A model generated the notes under the pieces. The model ran no database searches. It was not told the DNA's origin and was given only the letters and a program-made list of their open reading frames with translations. Of a stretch of DNA of 64,000 nt, positions 44,704 through 53,032 are shown in pieces. The position numbers were made by a program, and so were the translations under genes. Origin of the DNA: CAVYUC01 sp963783085 (lineage in GTDB: Bacteria; Bacteroidota; Bacteroidia; Bacteroidales; Prolixibacteraceae). Within the stretch, counting starts at the first letter, position 1. Every line of letters begins with the position of its first letter. The DNA is taken from assembly GCA_963783085.1 (NCBI GenBank), contig CAWAMJ010000015.1:1-64000 (forward strand), given 5' to 3'.

Positions 44704-45957
44704 ATGCTTCTAATCAGGCTGGTCATCGAAAGTTTCAGTTTTGCTTTTAATTCGTTACGGGCGAACAAATTACGCACAATACTTTCGCTACTGGGAATCA
44801 CCATCGGAATATTTGCAATCATTTCTGTTTTTACGGTCATCGACTCATTGGAGAGGTTCATCCGCGAAAGCCTTAATTCGCTGGGCACCAATATGGTTTA
44901 TGTTCAAAAGTGGCCATGGGCGCCCCCCGAAGGAGAGACCGAATATCCCTGGTGGAAATACATGAACCGCCCCGTTCCAACGATGGAAGAAACGGAAGAT
45001 CTGCTGCGAAACAGCCGGACAGTCCAGGGCGCGGCATTTCTGTTTGGTTTTTCCAGGACGGTTGAATTCGGCAGTAATAATATGGAAAATGTGACGGTGA
45101 TGGCCACCTCTTACGATTTGCTCGATGTGTGGAACCTGAAGCTGGCGCAGGGGAGGTATTTTACGGAAAGAGAAATGCGCTCAGGAGCTCCGGTTACGGT
45201 CATCGGTTCAGAAATTGCAGACAAGCTGTTTGGAACTGTAAATCCGGTTGGTAAAACCATTAAAATCCAGGGGCAGCGTTTACTGGTAATTGGCGAGTAC
45301 GAAAAAATGGGACAGGACATGTTCGGTACCAGCATGGATAAAAACATCCACATCAGTGCGATCAAAGCATTTTACATGGTTGACGTGCGCAACCAGGACC
45401 AGGGGCAAACCATTTGCGTAAAAGCCAAACCTAACGTTGGCGACGACCGGTTTGAAGCCGAACTGGTTTCCATGATGCGAAGTATCCGCCGGTTAAAACC
45501 GATGGAAGAAAACGATTTCGCGTTGAACAAAGTCAGCATTATCTCCAATCAGTTCGATCAGTTTTTTGTTGTATTTAATATGGCCGGCTGGATTATCGGC
45601 GGTTTTTCAATTTTGGTGGGAGGCTTTGGAATTGCAAACATAATGTTTGTTTCGGTTAAGGAAAGAACACGGATCATCGGCATACAAAAATCGTTGGGGG
45701 CCAAGCGCTATTTCATTCTGCTGCAATTTATTTTCGAAGCGATTGTTTTATCGGTGATCGGCGGTATTATCGGATTGTTTATCATTTACCTGGGAACACT
45801 GGTGGTAAATTATATGACTGAATTTACCATTGTATTAACCGCCGGAAATATTGTTACCGGACTGATGATTTCGAGCGTCATCGGTTTTATTGCCGGGTTC
45901 ATGCCCGCCCGGGCGGCTGCCCGGCTCGATCCGGTACTTGCTATGAATGCCGTTTAA
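44704..45957 (+). CDS. ABC transporter permease, MacB/FtsX type (lone gene)
   Basis: The 417-residue protein shows one N-terminal membrane segment (about 20-42, with RTILSLLGITIGIFAI), a periplasmic MacB_PCD domain (about 45-245) with TVIGSEIADKLFGTVNPVGK, and three C-terminal FtsX membrane segments with KERTRIIGIQKSLGAKR as the coupling loop. Like the permease at 14506 it lacks an ATPase domain and none is adjacent. A TATCTTTA box lies at 44681-44688, close to the -7 consensus. Substrate unknown; lone permeases of this type are frequent in Bacteroidota. Confidence 0.88.
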   Translation: MLLIRLVIESFSFAFNSLRANKLRTILSLLGITIGIFAIISVFTVIDSLERFIRESLNSLGTNMVYVQKWPWAPPEGETEYPWWKYMNRPVPTMEETEDLLRNSRTVQGAAFLFGFSRTVEFGSNNMENVTVMATSYDLLDVWNLKLAQGRYFTEREMRSGAPVTVIGSEIADKLFGTVNPVGKTIKIQGQRLLVIGEYEKMGQDMFGTSMDKNIHISAIKAFYMVDVRNQDQGQTICVKAKPNVGDDRFEAELVSMMRSIRRLKPMEENDFALNKVSIISNQFDQFFVVFNMAGWIIGGFSILVGGFGIANIMFVSVKERTRIIGIQKSLGAKRYFILLQFIFEAIVLSVIGGIIGLFIIYLGTLVVNYMTEFTIVLTAGNIVTGLMISSVIGFIAGFMPARAAARLDPVLAMNAV

Positions 45958-46286
45958 ACCATTTCCGGGTTGGTTGTCATTAAATAATTAATTTTCAACG
46001 TCGTTTTACAATTCCTGCACTGACGTTGTCAGGTGCCGGGCATGCTGACAAGTCGTGACGGTGGCCGCGTAACCTGTCGACATCCGCAGGATTTGACAGC
46101 GTTAAACGAGGGACAAAACTGTCGTTCGTAAAATAAAAACACAACATGCAACCAATTTTGAGTCCACTCCGAAAAGTCAAAAACCCCTAAATCCCCTCAA
46201 GTGGACATGATAAAAGTGACATCGTACTGACCAATTATTGCAGTATTTGGTCATTATAATATTTAAAACTACTTTTGAAATAAAAA
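45958..46286. other. Intergenic region with inverted repeats, left edge of accessory segment
   Basis: No gene is visible. A TTGTCAG/CTGACAA inverted repeat (46026-46032 with 46045-46051) and further GC-rich short repeats fill 46020-46110; beyond about 46180 the sequence turns AT-rich. It looks like a decayed mobile-element end or a junction of an inserted segment, but no terminal repeats or transposase remnant can be proved by eye. Confidence 0.4.
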
Positions 46287-47402
46287 ATGTTTACAAGAAC
46301 AATAGAAAATACCATAAAAGAGAAATTCAATAGCGGGAAAGCTATTATTGTGGTTGGTGCGCGACAAGTAGGAAAAACCACACTTTTAAAAGAAATTTTG
46401 AAAGACAAAGAATATTTGTTTTTAGATGCAGATGACCCATCGACAAGAAGCCTTCTACAAAATCCAACAACAGAGCAAATCAAAACAATTCTGGGAGAAT
46501 ATAAATATGTTTTTCTCGATGAAGCGCAAAGAATTCCCGGGATAGGATTAACCCTAAAAATAATTACAGACCAATTCAAAGAAGTTCAATTATTTGTAAA
46601 TGGTTCTTCATCTTTTGATTTAGGAAATGTACTTAATGAACCGTTAACAGGCAGAAAGTGGGAATATGAGTTATTTCCAATTTCATGGGAGGAATACGAA
46701 AATAAAATTGGATTTATAAAAGCAGAGCAGCAAATTGAAAACAGATTATTGTATGGATTTTATCCGGAAGTAATAAATAATCAAGGCAAAGAACGAGAAA
46801 CTCTAAAAAATCTCGTAGCCAGCTATTTATACAGAGACATCCTGGCATTTTCAGATATTAGAAAACCTGATGTTCTCGACCAACTATTGCAAGCTTTAGC
46901 TTTACAGATGGGAAGTGAGGTTAATTACAATGAATTATCTCAACTCATAGGAGTTAATAAAATTACCACACAAAATTACATTGATATTTTAGAAAAGGGC
47001 TACATCGTTTTTCGTCTTAATAGCTTTAGTAGAAACTTAAGAAATGAAATTAAGCAAAATCGTAAAATTTACTTTTATGATAATGGCATCCGAAATATGA
47101 TTATTGGTGACTTTAAGCCCTTAAACCTAAGGCTTGACAAAGGAGCTTTATGGGAAAACTTTCTTGTGTCTGAAAGACTAAAACAAAATATTTACAAAGA
47201 CACATTTGCGAGAATGTATTTTTGGAGAACACAGCAACAGCAGGAAATTGATTTTGTAGAAGAGAAAGAAGGAGAAATTACTGCATTTGAGTTTAAGTGG
47301 AAAGACAAAAAAACAAAATTTCCTCAGAAATTCTTAGATGCCTATAATGCAAATGGATTTGTAATCGACAGGAATAATTTTAGAAAATTCATTAAAATAT
47401 AA
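46287..47402 (+). CDS. AAA+ ATPase with DUF4143 C-terminal domain
   Basis: The N-terminal AAA+ domain has Walker A GARQVGKT (24-31), Walker B YVFLDEAQ (Asp 78, Glu 79), and a sensor-type segment VNGSSSFD. The C-terminal half matches DUF4143, with YDNGIRNMI and a PD-(D/E)XK-like end EIDFVEEK...AFEFKW. Such genes are common, patchily distributed and of unknown role, and often lie in variable regions. The DNA is visibly more AT-rich than the neighbouring core genes, with AAA/AAT/ATT codons favoured, which suggests horizontal transfer. It appears complete at 371 residues. Confidence 0.9.
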   Translation: MFTRTIENTIKEKFNSGKAIIVVGARQVGKTTLLKEILKDKEYLFLDADDPSTRSLLQNPTTEQIKTILGEYKYVFLDEAQRIPGIGLTLKIITDQFKEVQLFVNGSSSFDLGNVLNEPLTGRKWEYELFPISWEEYENKIGFIKAEQQIENRLLYGFYPEVINNQGKERETLKNLVASYLYRDILAFSDIRKPDVLDQLLQALALQMGSEVNYNELSQLIGVNKITTQNYIDILEKGYIVFRLNSFSRNLRNEIKQNRKIYFYDNGIRNMIIGDFKPLNLRLDKGALWENFLVSERLKQNIYKDTFARMYFWRTQQQQEIDFVEEKEGEITAFEFKWKDKKTKFPQKFLDAYNANGFVIDRNNFRKFIKI

Positions 47403-47884
47403 AAATGCCAAGGCGCCGCTGCCGCGGCTCTATAATCCATTTCTTGTTTTGCAAAAGCAAAAATTAGTTGAAGACACAAATTTGAGATTTCCCTCTCTCG
47501 CTGGCGCACATTTGCAATATGTGCCTGAAAAACCCTATGCTACCGCACGATTTCATCGTGTGGTTTGATAGTTTACAAACAAAGCAATAGTGGCGCCTGT
47601 TCCAAAACATCAAACTTCGAAGTTACCTTTTTTGCAATTTTAGAATTTATAAATAGAAATAACCTAATTCCCGCATTAAATTACAAAACCAAAAGCAGCA
47701 ACGCATGCAATCATTTCTTAAAGCCATCTAAATAAAACCCAATGATACTAACCTTTAAAAACCGAATGGTATGATACACAGCCTGTAACCAAAATTTGCC
47801 AATAGTTTGGCAACGAAAATTTACCGTGTTTGACACCCGGTAATTTATCACCGTAATTCACTAATCAAAATAAACATATCAAAA
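47403..47884. other. Hairpin-rich non-coding stretch in the accessory segment
   Basis: No ORF is convincing. At least four hairpins are visible: GCCGC/GCGGC (47415-47428), the pair at 47503-47525 and 47543-47563, and TTGCCAA/TTGGCAA (47796-47813); a fifth, TTACCG/CGGTAA, lies at 47821-47843. The mix fits REP-like repeats or a decayed insertion. Confidence 0.5.
47503..47563. repeat. Pair of REP-like hairpins
   Basis: Two imperfect palindromes lie 17 bp apart: GCACAT/ATGTGC with an AT-rich loop (47503-47525), and CCGCACGAT/ATCGTGTGG with a 3-nt loop and one G-U pair (47543-47563). Paired hairpins of this size resemble REP/BIME units mobilised by IS200-type (RAYT) transposases, none of which is present in this window. 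Confidence 0.5.
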
Positions 47885-48538
47885 ATGAAAATTATAATAA
47901 TTGTTCTTCTATTGTTTTCCGCATTTCAACTTCAGGCTCAGGAAATCAAAAATAATGCACAGGAAAAAAAGCAAAGTATTGGGCTAAATGCAATACTGTC
48001 TCATTATATGAAACCCGCAGGTTCTAACCTTGGATTGGAACATGGTTATTACTTTTATCCCATTGACCCGGGGTTAGAGGTATTATACAAACGAAAACTT
48101 GATAATAAGCTTGTTTTTGGTTTTGGAATCAATTATCAATTAGGGAGGAATGCATCTAATGTAAGTGGTCCCCGTCGATTCAAATTCCACGAATTTAGTG
48201 TTCCAGTTATTCTGCAAAAGGAATTAAACCTTAACGGTAAGAATTGGTATTTAACCGCTGGCATATATGGTGGAAAAATAATGAAGGTTATTGCAGAACA
48301 TCCAGATAAATATTGGGAATGGCGAGAATGGAGTGATTACAACACCCTTGAATTTTACAGCGATGATGAAATATTTATGGATATCTATTTGGATGTTCAG
48401 AAAGAAATTTTTTCGTGGCAAAACAGCAGATTATTGGTTTCACCATATACCAGCTTTAGAATTAATTCATCATGGTTGACTAATTATCAAAGAAATATAC
48501 ATTATGGCTTAAAAATAAATTACGAACTTAAAGTTTAA
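47885..48538 (+). CDS. Outer-membrane beta-barrel-like protein, unknown function
   Basis: I recognise no named family. A signal peptide ends at LQAQ (about residue 18). The 217 residues show alternating hydrophobic strands typical of a small eight-stranded outer-membrane barrel: GLNAILSHYMKP, KLVFGFGINYQLG, FSVPVILQKELN, WYLTAGIYGGKI, and a final strand IHYGLKINYELKV. An acidic, Trp-rich loop is found around residues 140-160. AT-rich and in the accessory segment, followed after 4 nt by a broken secreted-protein gene, which suggests both came in together. Confidence 0.7.
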   Translation: MKIIIIVLLLFSAFQLQAQEIKNNAQEKKQSIGLNAILSHYMKPAGSNLGLEHGYYFYPIDPGLEVLYKRKLDNKLVFGFGINYQLGRNASNVSGPRRFKFHEFSVPVILQKELNLNGKNWYLTAGIYGGKIMKVIAEHPDKYWEWREWSDYNTLEFYSDDEIFMDIYLDVQKEIFSWQNSRLLVSPYTSFRINSSWLTNYQRNIHYGLKINYELKV

Positions 48539-48542
48539 TATA

Positions 48543-49150
48543 ATGAAAACACGATTCATAATAATAATTGTTGCTCTTTTTTTTAGCGGCAAATCTAAAG
48601 TAATTGGACAGGCATATCCAAGGAATGCAAATCCCAATTATATATGGACAGTACTCGAAGAGAATTTTACTGGCAACGGACTTGATCGTAATATTTGGAA
48701 AGTCTCGGGGTTTATAAAAGATGATAATCTATATAAATTTGTTGATAGTCCAACAACTGTTAACTTAAATCAAACATATATACCAATTCGTCTCCGGGAG
48801 GACCGATATCGGTAAATGCCAGTACTTGTTGTAATAACAATGTTAATATTATTTCCGATTATATGGGTTCAAGCTATAATTGCGGATATTATTATATGAC
48901 TTTTACACCAAACCCATCGGTAAGTGAAACTACTCTTACACTTGAACCAGGTTCAGAGGATATAATGGTTGATGAAAGCCAGGAATGGGATTTGGAAATT
49001 TACGACCAAAACCAAATGCTTAAAGAGAAAAAAATAAAGTTGAAAGGGAAAGCATGCAAGATTAAAACAGCAGGATGGAAAAGCGGAGTTTACTTTGTAC
49101 GCGCTTCTTATGGAAAAGAAACCATCTTTGGAAAACTTCAGGTTAAATGA
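48543..49150 (+). pseudogene. Decayed T9SS-secreted protein (lectin/GH16-like start, sorting-domain end)
   Basis: The first frame (48543-48815) has a signal peptide ending VIGQ and the start of a concanavalin-like/GH16-like domain (YIWTVLEENFTGNGLDRNIWKVSG is split by nothing else), then goes out of frame near 48780. The next frame is open from 48764 to 49150 and encodes SSPGGPISVNAS, then FTPNPSVSETTLTLEP and a T9SS sorting-domain ending YFVRASYGKETIFGKLQVK. A GH16/lectin domain needs about 200 residues, so most of the middle is missing: an internal deletion with frameshift is the simplest reading. Two unrelated short genes are less likely. Confidence 0.7.
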
Positions 49151-49294
49151 TCATGTAAATTGCAGGAAGATATTGCCTTACGACAACACCCTCCTGCAAC
49201 CTGCAGGACTAAATTGTTAGTAACAGGAAAATCGGCGCCTGTCAACGAGAAAATGCATTCAACGGTATTTTAAATAAACAGCCCTTTGGGAAAT

Positions 49295-49330
49295 TCAAAC
49301 CTTCAGGGTTTTTGAACCCTGAAGGTTTGA
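49295..49330. repeat. Perfect 16-bp palindromic hairpin
   Basis: TCAAACCTTCAGGGTT (49295-49310) pairs perfectly with AACCCTGAAGGTTTGA (49315-49330) around a TTTG loop. It sits 15 bp past the stop of the minus-strand AstE-like gene and could end that five-gene run, though no strong T-run follows. Similar 'CCTTCAGG' palindromes recur between Bacteroidota genes, so it may also be a repeat family member. Confidence 0.75.
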
Positions 49331-49345
49331 TTCTTCGCATAAGTT

Positions 49346-50311
49346 TTAACTCAGCCCCAAATGCACCAGTGCATCTCCTTTGTAAACCACCGGGGCGTGG
49401 TTCAGCCCGATTATATAGCCGTCGGCGGGAATTTTCACCTTAAATTCATATTTTCCGTACGGATCGGAAATGGTTCCGATTACCTGGCCCTTTTCTACTT
49501 TTGAACCGTCTTTTACATAAAAGCGAAACAACCCGCCCTGGCGTGCCCGAACCCAAACCGATTCGTTTACAACGATGGATGGCGCAAAGTTGTACTCTTC
49601 CAACTCCTTCGAAAAATCGCGCATGCCGAGGCGGTGCATTACCCGGAGCGTTCCGGAAATACCCCGCTGAGTAATCCGGTGGTTAAAATCGTGCGATTTC
49701 CCGCCTTCGAACAACAGCACTTTTTTACCTGCGACAGTAGCTGCTTCGCGAAACGATTTCTCGCGCTCTTTGGCAAAAACAATGTACCGGGCATTAAAAA
49801 CTTTGGCCAGTTCGAACAATTCGGGATGCCCTTTCGGAACGCGAATTTGCGAGGAATTGAACCGCCGCGCGCCTCCGGTGTGGTAATCAATACAGTAATC
49901 GACGTGCGGAATAATTTCATTCATTAAATGATGGGCAAAAATACTGGCCAGCGAACCTTTGTTCGACCCCGGGAACATCCGGTTTAAATCTTTGCCGTCC
50001 GGAAACTCGCGGGTTTGATTAATGAAACCGAAAATATTCAACGTTGGAATAACAATCACAATTCCATTTTCAGGACGTGTGTACTTTTTGGCCAGCAATT
50101 CCCTGATGATTTCCACACCGTTTAGCTCGTCGCCGTGAATGCCGGCAATTAATAAAAGTACCGGTCCGTCGGCCTTTCCCCGTTCAACGATTACCGGAAT
50201 TTCCAGTTTTGTGTAGGTATGCAACCGTGCCAAATCGAGGCTGAGCACTTCTTTTCGGCCGGGCAGAATTTCTTCTCCGAGAATCGAAATTGATTTTCTT
50301 TTTTCCCTCAT
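49346..50311 (-). CDS. Succinylglutamate desuccinylase/aspartoacylase-family protein
   Basis: This M14-type zinc enzyme family removes acyl groups from amino acids, or trims amino acids from peptides. Zinc ligands His 59 and Glu 62 occur in AGIHGDELNG, and the third ligand His in CIDYHTGG. The block EFPDGKDLNRMFPGS is typical. At 321 residues it has a C-terminal barrel-like lipoyl-style domain with KVEKGQVIGTISDPYG. It follows rimK by 11 nt after the rimB-like gene. I infer a role in trimming or editing RimK-made glutamate tails rather than arginine catabolism, because no ast genes are near. Confidence 0.85.
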   Translation of the reverse strand: MREKRKSISILGEEILPGRKEVLSLDLARLHTYTKLEIPVIVERGKADGPVLLLIAGIHGDELNGVEIIRELLAKKYTRPENGIVIVIPTLNIFGFINQTREFPDGKDLNRMFPGSNKGSLASIFAHHLMNEIIPHVDYCIDYHTGGARRFNSSQIRVPKGHPELFELAKVFNARYIVFAKEREKSFREAATVAGKKVLLFEGGKSHDFNHRITQRGISGTLRVMHRLGMRDFSKELEEYNFAPSIVVNESVWVRARQGGLFRFYVKDGSKVEKGQVIGTISDPYGKYEFKVKIPADGYIIGLNHAPVVYKGDALVHLGLS

Positions 50312-50322
50312 GAACCTCCTTT

Positions 50323-51195
50323 TTAAACGTGGCGTTCCACAAAACGGATAATACTTTTGGCAATGTTCTTCCCAGTGGCTTTTTCAATTCCCTCCAATCC
50401 CGGAGAAGAATTTACTTCTAAAATCAGCGGCCCCTGATTCGACCGCAGCATATCGACACCGCAAATGCCAAGTCCCATCACACGAGCGGCTTTTAACGCA
50501 GCATTTTCCTCCTCTTCCGTAAGTTCGACCACTTCGGCAGTCCCCCCGCGGTGCAGGTTTGAGCGGAATTCACCTTTTTTCGCCTGGCGTTTCATGGCGC
50601 CCACCACCACCCCGTCGACGACAAAGGCACGAATATCGGCGCCGCCGGCCTCTTTTACAAATTCCTGCACAATTACCCTCACTTTCAACCCGTTAAATGC
50701 TTCCAGCACCGATTCGGCAGCGTTGTTGGTTTCGGCCAAAACAACTCCCAGGCCTTGCGTTCCTTCCAATAATTTCACTACGATGGGTGCGCCGCCGGCT
50801 TCCTGTATGATTTCTTTTACATTTTTCGAATAATTGGTAAAAACGGTTTTCGGCAACCCCAGCCCCGCCCTCGACAAAATCTGCAGGCTCCTCAATTTAT
50901 CGCGGGAGCGGACCAGCGCCTGCGATTCTACCGTGGAAAACACTTTCATCATTTCGAACTGGCGGACCACAGCAGTGCCGTAAAAGGTTACCGACGCGCC
51001 GATTCGCGGAATAACCGCATCGATGTTCGTGAGTTTTTTCCCTTTGTAAATAATTACCGGATTGCGCTTTTCAATCACCAAATCGCATTTTGTATGGTCG
51101 ATAATCAACATTTCATGTTTGCGTTGTTCGCCAATTTCAACAATCCTTTGGGTTGAATATAAATTGGTATTACGGGATAATATGACTATTCTCAT
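50323..51195 (-). CDS. rimK: RimK-family ATP-grasp alpha-L-glutamate ligase
   Basis: RimK adds glutamate residues to the C-terminus of ribosomal protein S6 (and can make poly-alpha-glutamate) using ATP. The 290-residue protein has the pre-ATP-grasp domain and the ATP-grasp core: VVKLLEGTQGLGVVLAE, VIVQEFVKEAGGADIRAFVVD, GEFRSNLHRGG and the metal-binding LILEVNSSPGLEGIE. This is close to the E. coli enzyme. The genes on both sides are a retropepsin-like zinc protease (RimB type) and an AstE-like hydrolase, in a tight run with mgtE and rsmA. Confidence 0.93.
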   Translation of the reverse strand: MRIVILSRNTNLYSTQRIVEIGEQRKHEMLIIDHTKCDLVIEKRNPVIIYKGKKLTNIDAVIPRIGASVTFYGTAVVRQFEMMKVFSTVESQALVRSRDKLRSLQILSRAGLGLPKTVFTNYSKNVKEIIQEAGGAPIVVKLLEGTQGLGVVLAETNNAAESVLEAFNGLKVRVIVQEFVKEAGGADIRAFVVDGVVVGAMKRQAKKGEFRSNLHRGGTAEVVELTEEEENAALKAARVMGLGICGVDMLRSNQGPLILEVNSSPGLEGIEKATGKNIAKSIIRFVERHV

Positions 51196-51199
51196 CTGT

Positions 51200-51679
51200 T
51201 TATTTATGAATTTCGATTTTTATTGATTCCCCTTTAAACGAAAGATTTTTGCGCGAAGTGTCCACTAAAAATTTTTTCGATAAAAATTTTCTTCCGAGCA
51301 ACACCGGGTGCTTCATATCACTTCGTTCGGTGAGGGTAAGTTCAATTGGATATGTTTTTTTAAATATGGTAATTTCGGTGAGAATGGAAATTCGCTCTTC
51401 TGTCATTCCGTTCGAACTTTTCACTTTTCTCGTTTTATGTACTTTAAATGAAAATTCTTTTTCGTGGTATTTCGGATGCTCCGGATCGAGAAAATTACAT
51501 CTCACCCATTCTTCTTCCCTTTTCTGAAAGCATTTTATTTCATGGCAGTGAAAGCTGGATGTGTATGCGCCGGAATCGATTTTCACCTCTATTCCAAACA
51601 AATCGAGTTGCCCGAAATCTGCTACATCTTTTCTGCCAATGATAATTCTTTCGGTTTTCACATTTGTATTTTTAAACAA
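51200..51679 (-). CDS. rimB: RimB-like retropepsin-type protease (DUF785 / Zn_protease family)
   Basis: The 159-residue protein matches the family described as ATP-dependent zinc protease or RimB: ...GIEVKIDSGAYTSSFHC with the aspartic-protease-like DSGA at 35-38, and the C-terminal HPVLLGRKFLS. In Pseudomonas, RimB acts with RimK and RimA to control S6 glutamylation; I infer the same here from its position 4 nt before rimK. It overlaps the end of mgtE by 8 nt. No signal peptide is present, so it should be cytoplasmic. Confidence 0.85.
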   Translation of the reverse strand: MFKNTNVKTERIIIGRKDVADFGQLDLFGIEVKIDSGAYTSSFHCHEIKCFQKREEEWVRCNFLDPEHPKYHEKEFSFKVHKTRKVKSSNGMTEERISILTEITIFKKTYPIELTLTERSDMKHPVLLGRKFLSKKFLVDTSRKNLSFKGESIKIEIHK

Positions 51680-53030
51680 GTTCGAAAAAATACCTGCCGA
51701 TGGAAAGGTAAATGAGCAATCCGAAAATATCGTTCATCGTAGTTATAAACGGCCCGGTTGCAAGCGCCGGATCAATTTTAAACCGATTCAAAACCAGCGG
51801 GATAACCGTTCCAAAAAAAGAGGCAAAAAGAATAACAATGTAAAGTGAGATGGCAACGGAATAGGTGAGGCTCATGCTTCCCTGCGTAAAATAATTATAG
51901 CTAAAAATAAGCGCCGAAAAAACGGTTGCAGTTGCAACAGCTACCGTCAGTTCTTTTAACAAACGTTTGCCGGTGGATTCCATTTCTTTTACACCGCTGG
52001 CAATGCTTTGCACCACAATCGATGAAGATTGAACCCCCACGTTACCCGCGGTAGCTGCAATGAGAGGAATGAAAAATGCAAGTTCTGTAATCTGGCTTAG
52101 TTCCGAACCGTGGGAACGCAACACCAGGGCGCTGCAAATTCCTCCCAATAATCCCACCAGCAGCCACGGAAAACGCGCCCGGAACAATTCCCACACCCGG
52201 TCGCCGGGTTCCACGTCGCCGGAAATCCCCGAAACCATCTGGTAATCGCGTTCGGCTTCTTCACGCACAAAATCAATAACATCGTCGAAAGTTATCCGGC
52301 CTTTCAGCCGTCCAAGTTCGTCGATCACCGGAATGGCCACCAGGTCGTATTTATCCATGATCTCGGCCACCTCCTCCTGCCTCATGGAGGTGCTGACCAT
52401 CCGCACATCGGGATTATAAATTTTCGAAATTTTTGCGGTGGTAGAATTCAAAATTAACTCTTTCAGTGGTAGAAAACCCTTCAGCCGCTCCATGTCGTCT
52501 ACAACATAAATGTTGTAGATTTCATCAACCTCTTCCGCCTGTTTGCTGATTTCTTTCAGGCAGGTGGCCACCGTCCAGTTTTCGTTCACTGCCACCAGTT
52601 CCACAGCCATAATACCACCGGCGGTGTCTTCTTCATATTCCAGCAAATCGGCAATATCGCCGGCCTGTGCAGCATCTCCAATTTCACTCAGCACCTCTTT
52701 TTTCATCTCCTCGTCGAGGTCCGCCACAATATCGGCTGCGTCGTCCGAATCCATGTATTCGATAAATTTGCTGGCGATCAATTCCGGCGGCAATTCTTTT
52801 AAAAACCGCCGTCGATCGGTTTCCGGAATTTCAATCAATACATCAGAAGCTTTTTCACCTTCCAGCAAAAGGTAAATATATTTTGCCTCTTCCATCGTCA
52901 GGTCGTCCATCACTTCTGCAATGTCAGCCGGATGAAGCTCTTCCATCAGCGCTTTCACTTTTTCATGCTCATCATTTTCAATGAATTGTTTCAGCGCGTC
53001 GATGTATTCCCGGGTCATTTCAAACTGCAT
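51672..53030 (-). CDS. mgtE: Magnesium transporter MgtE
   Basis: This inner-membrane Mg2+ channel is gated by cytoplasmic magnesium. The 452-residue protein has the MgtE N domain (about 30-130, helical, rich in Asp/Glu), two CBS domains (about 135-260, with VVDDMERLKGFLPLKEL and VIDELGRLKGRITFDDVIDFV) and five membrane segments (from about 285) with the pore block PLIAATAGNVGVQSSSIVV and the conserved ending with ATGPFITTMNDIFGLL. It starts 2 nt after rsmA. The pair rsmA-mgtE is frequent in Bacteroidota. Confidence 0.95.
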   Translation of the reverse strand: MQFEMTREYIDALKQFIENDEHEKVKALMEELHPADIAEVMDDLTMEEAKYIYLLLEGEKASDVLIEIPETDRRRFLKELPPELIASKFIEYMDSDDAADIVADLDEEMKKEVLSEIGDAAQAGDIADLLEYEEDTAGGIMAVELVAVNENWTVATCLKEISKQAEEVDEIYNIYVVDDMERLKGFLPLKELILNSTTAKISKIYNPDVRMVSTSMRQEEVAEIMDKYDLVAIPVIDELGRLKGRITFDDVIDFVREEAERDYQMVSGISGDVEPGDRVWELFRARFPWLLVGLLGGICSALVLRSHGSELSQITELAFFIPLIAATAGNVGVQSSSIVVQSIASGVKEMESTGKRLLKELTVAVATATVFSALIFSYNYFTQGSMSLTYSVAISLYIVILFASFFGTVIPLVLNRFKIDPALATGPFITTMNDIFGLLIYLSIGRYFFELV

Positions 53031-53032
53031 TG

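Noticed and set aside
47403..47884. CRISPR array
   Set aside because: The repeats are hairpins of different sequence and irregular spacing, with no regular repeat-spacer pattern and no cas genes.
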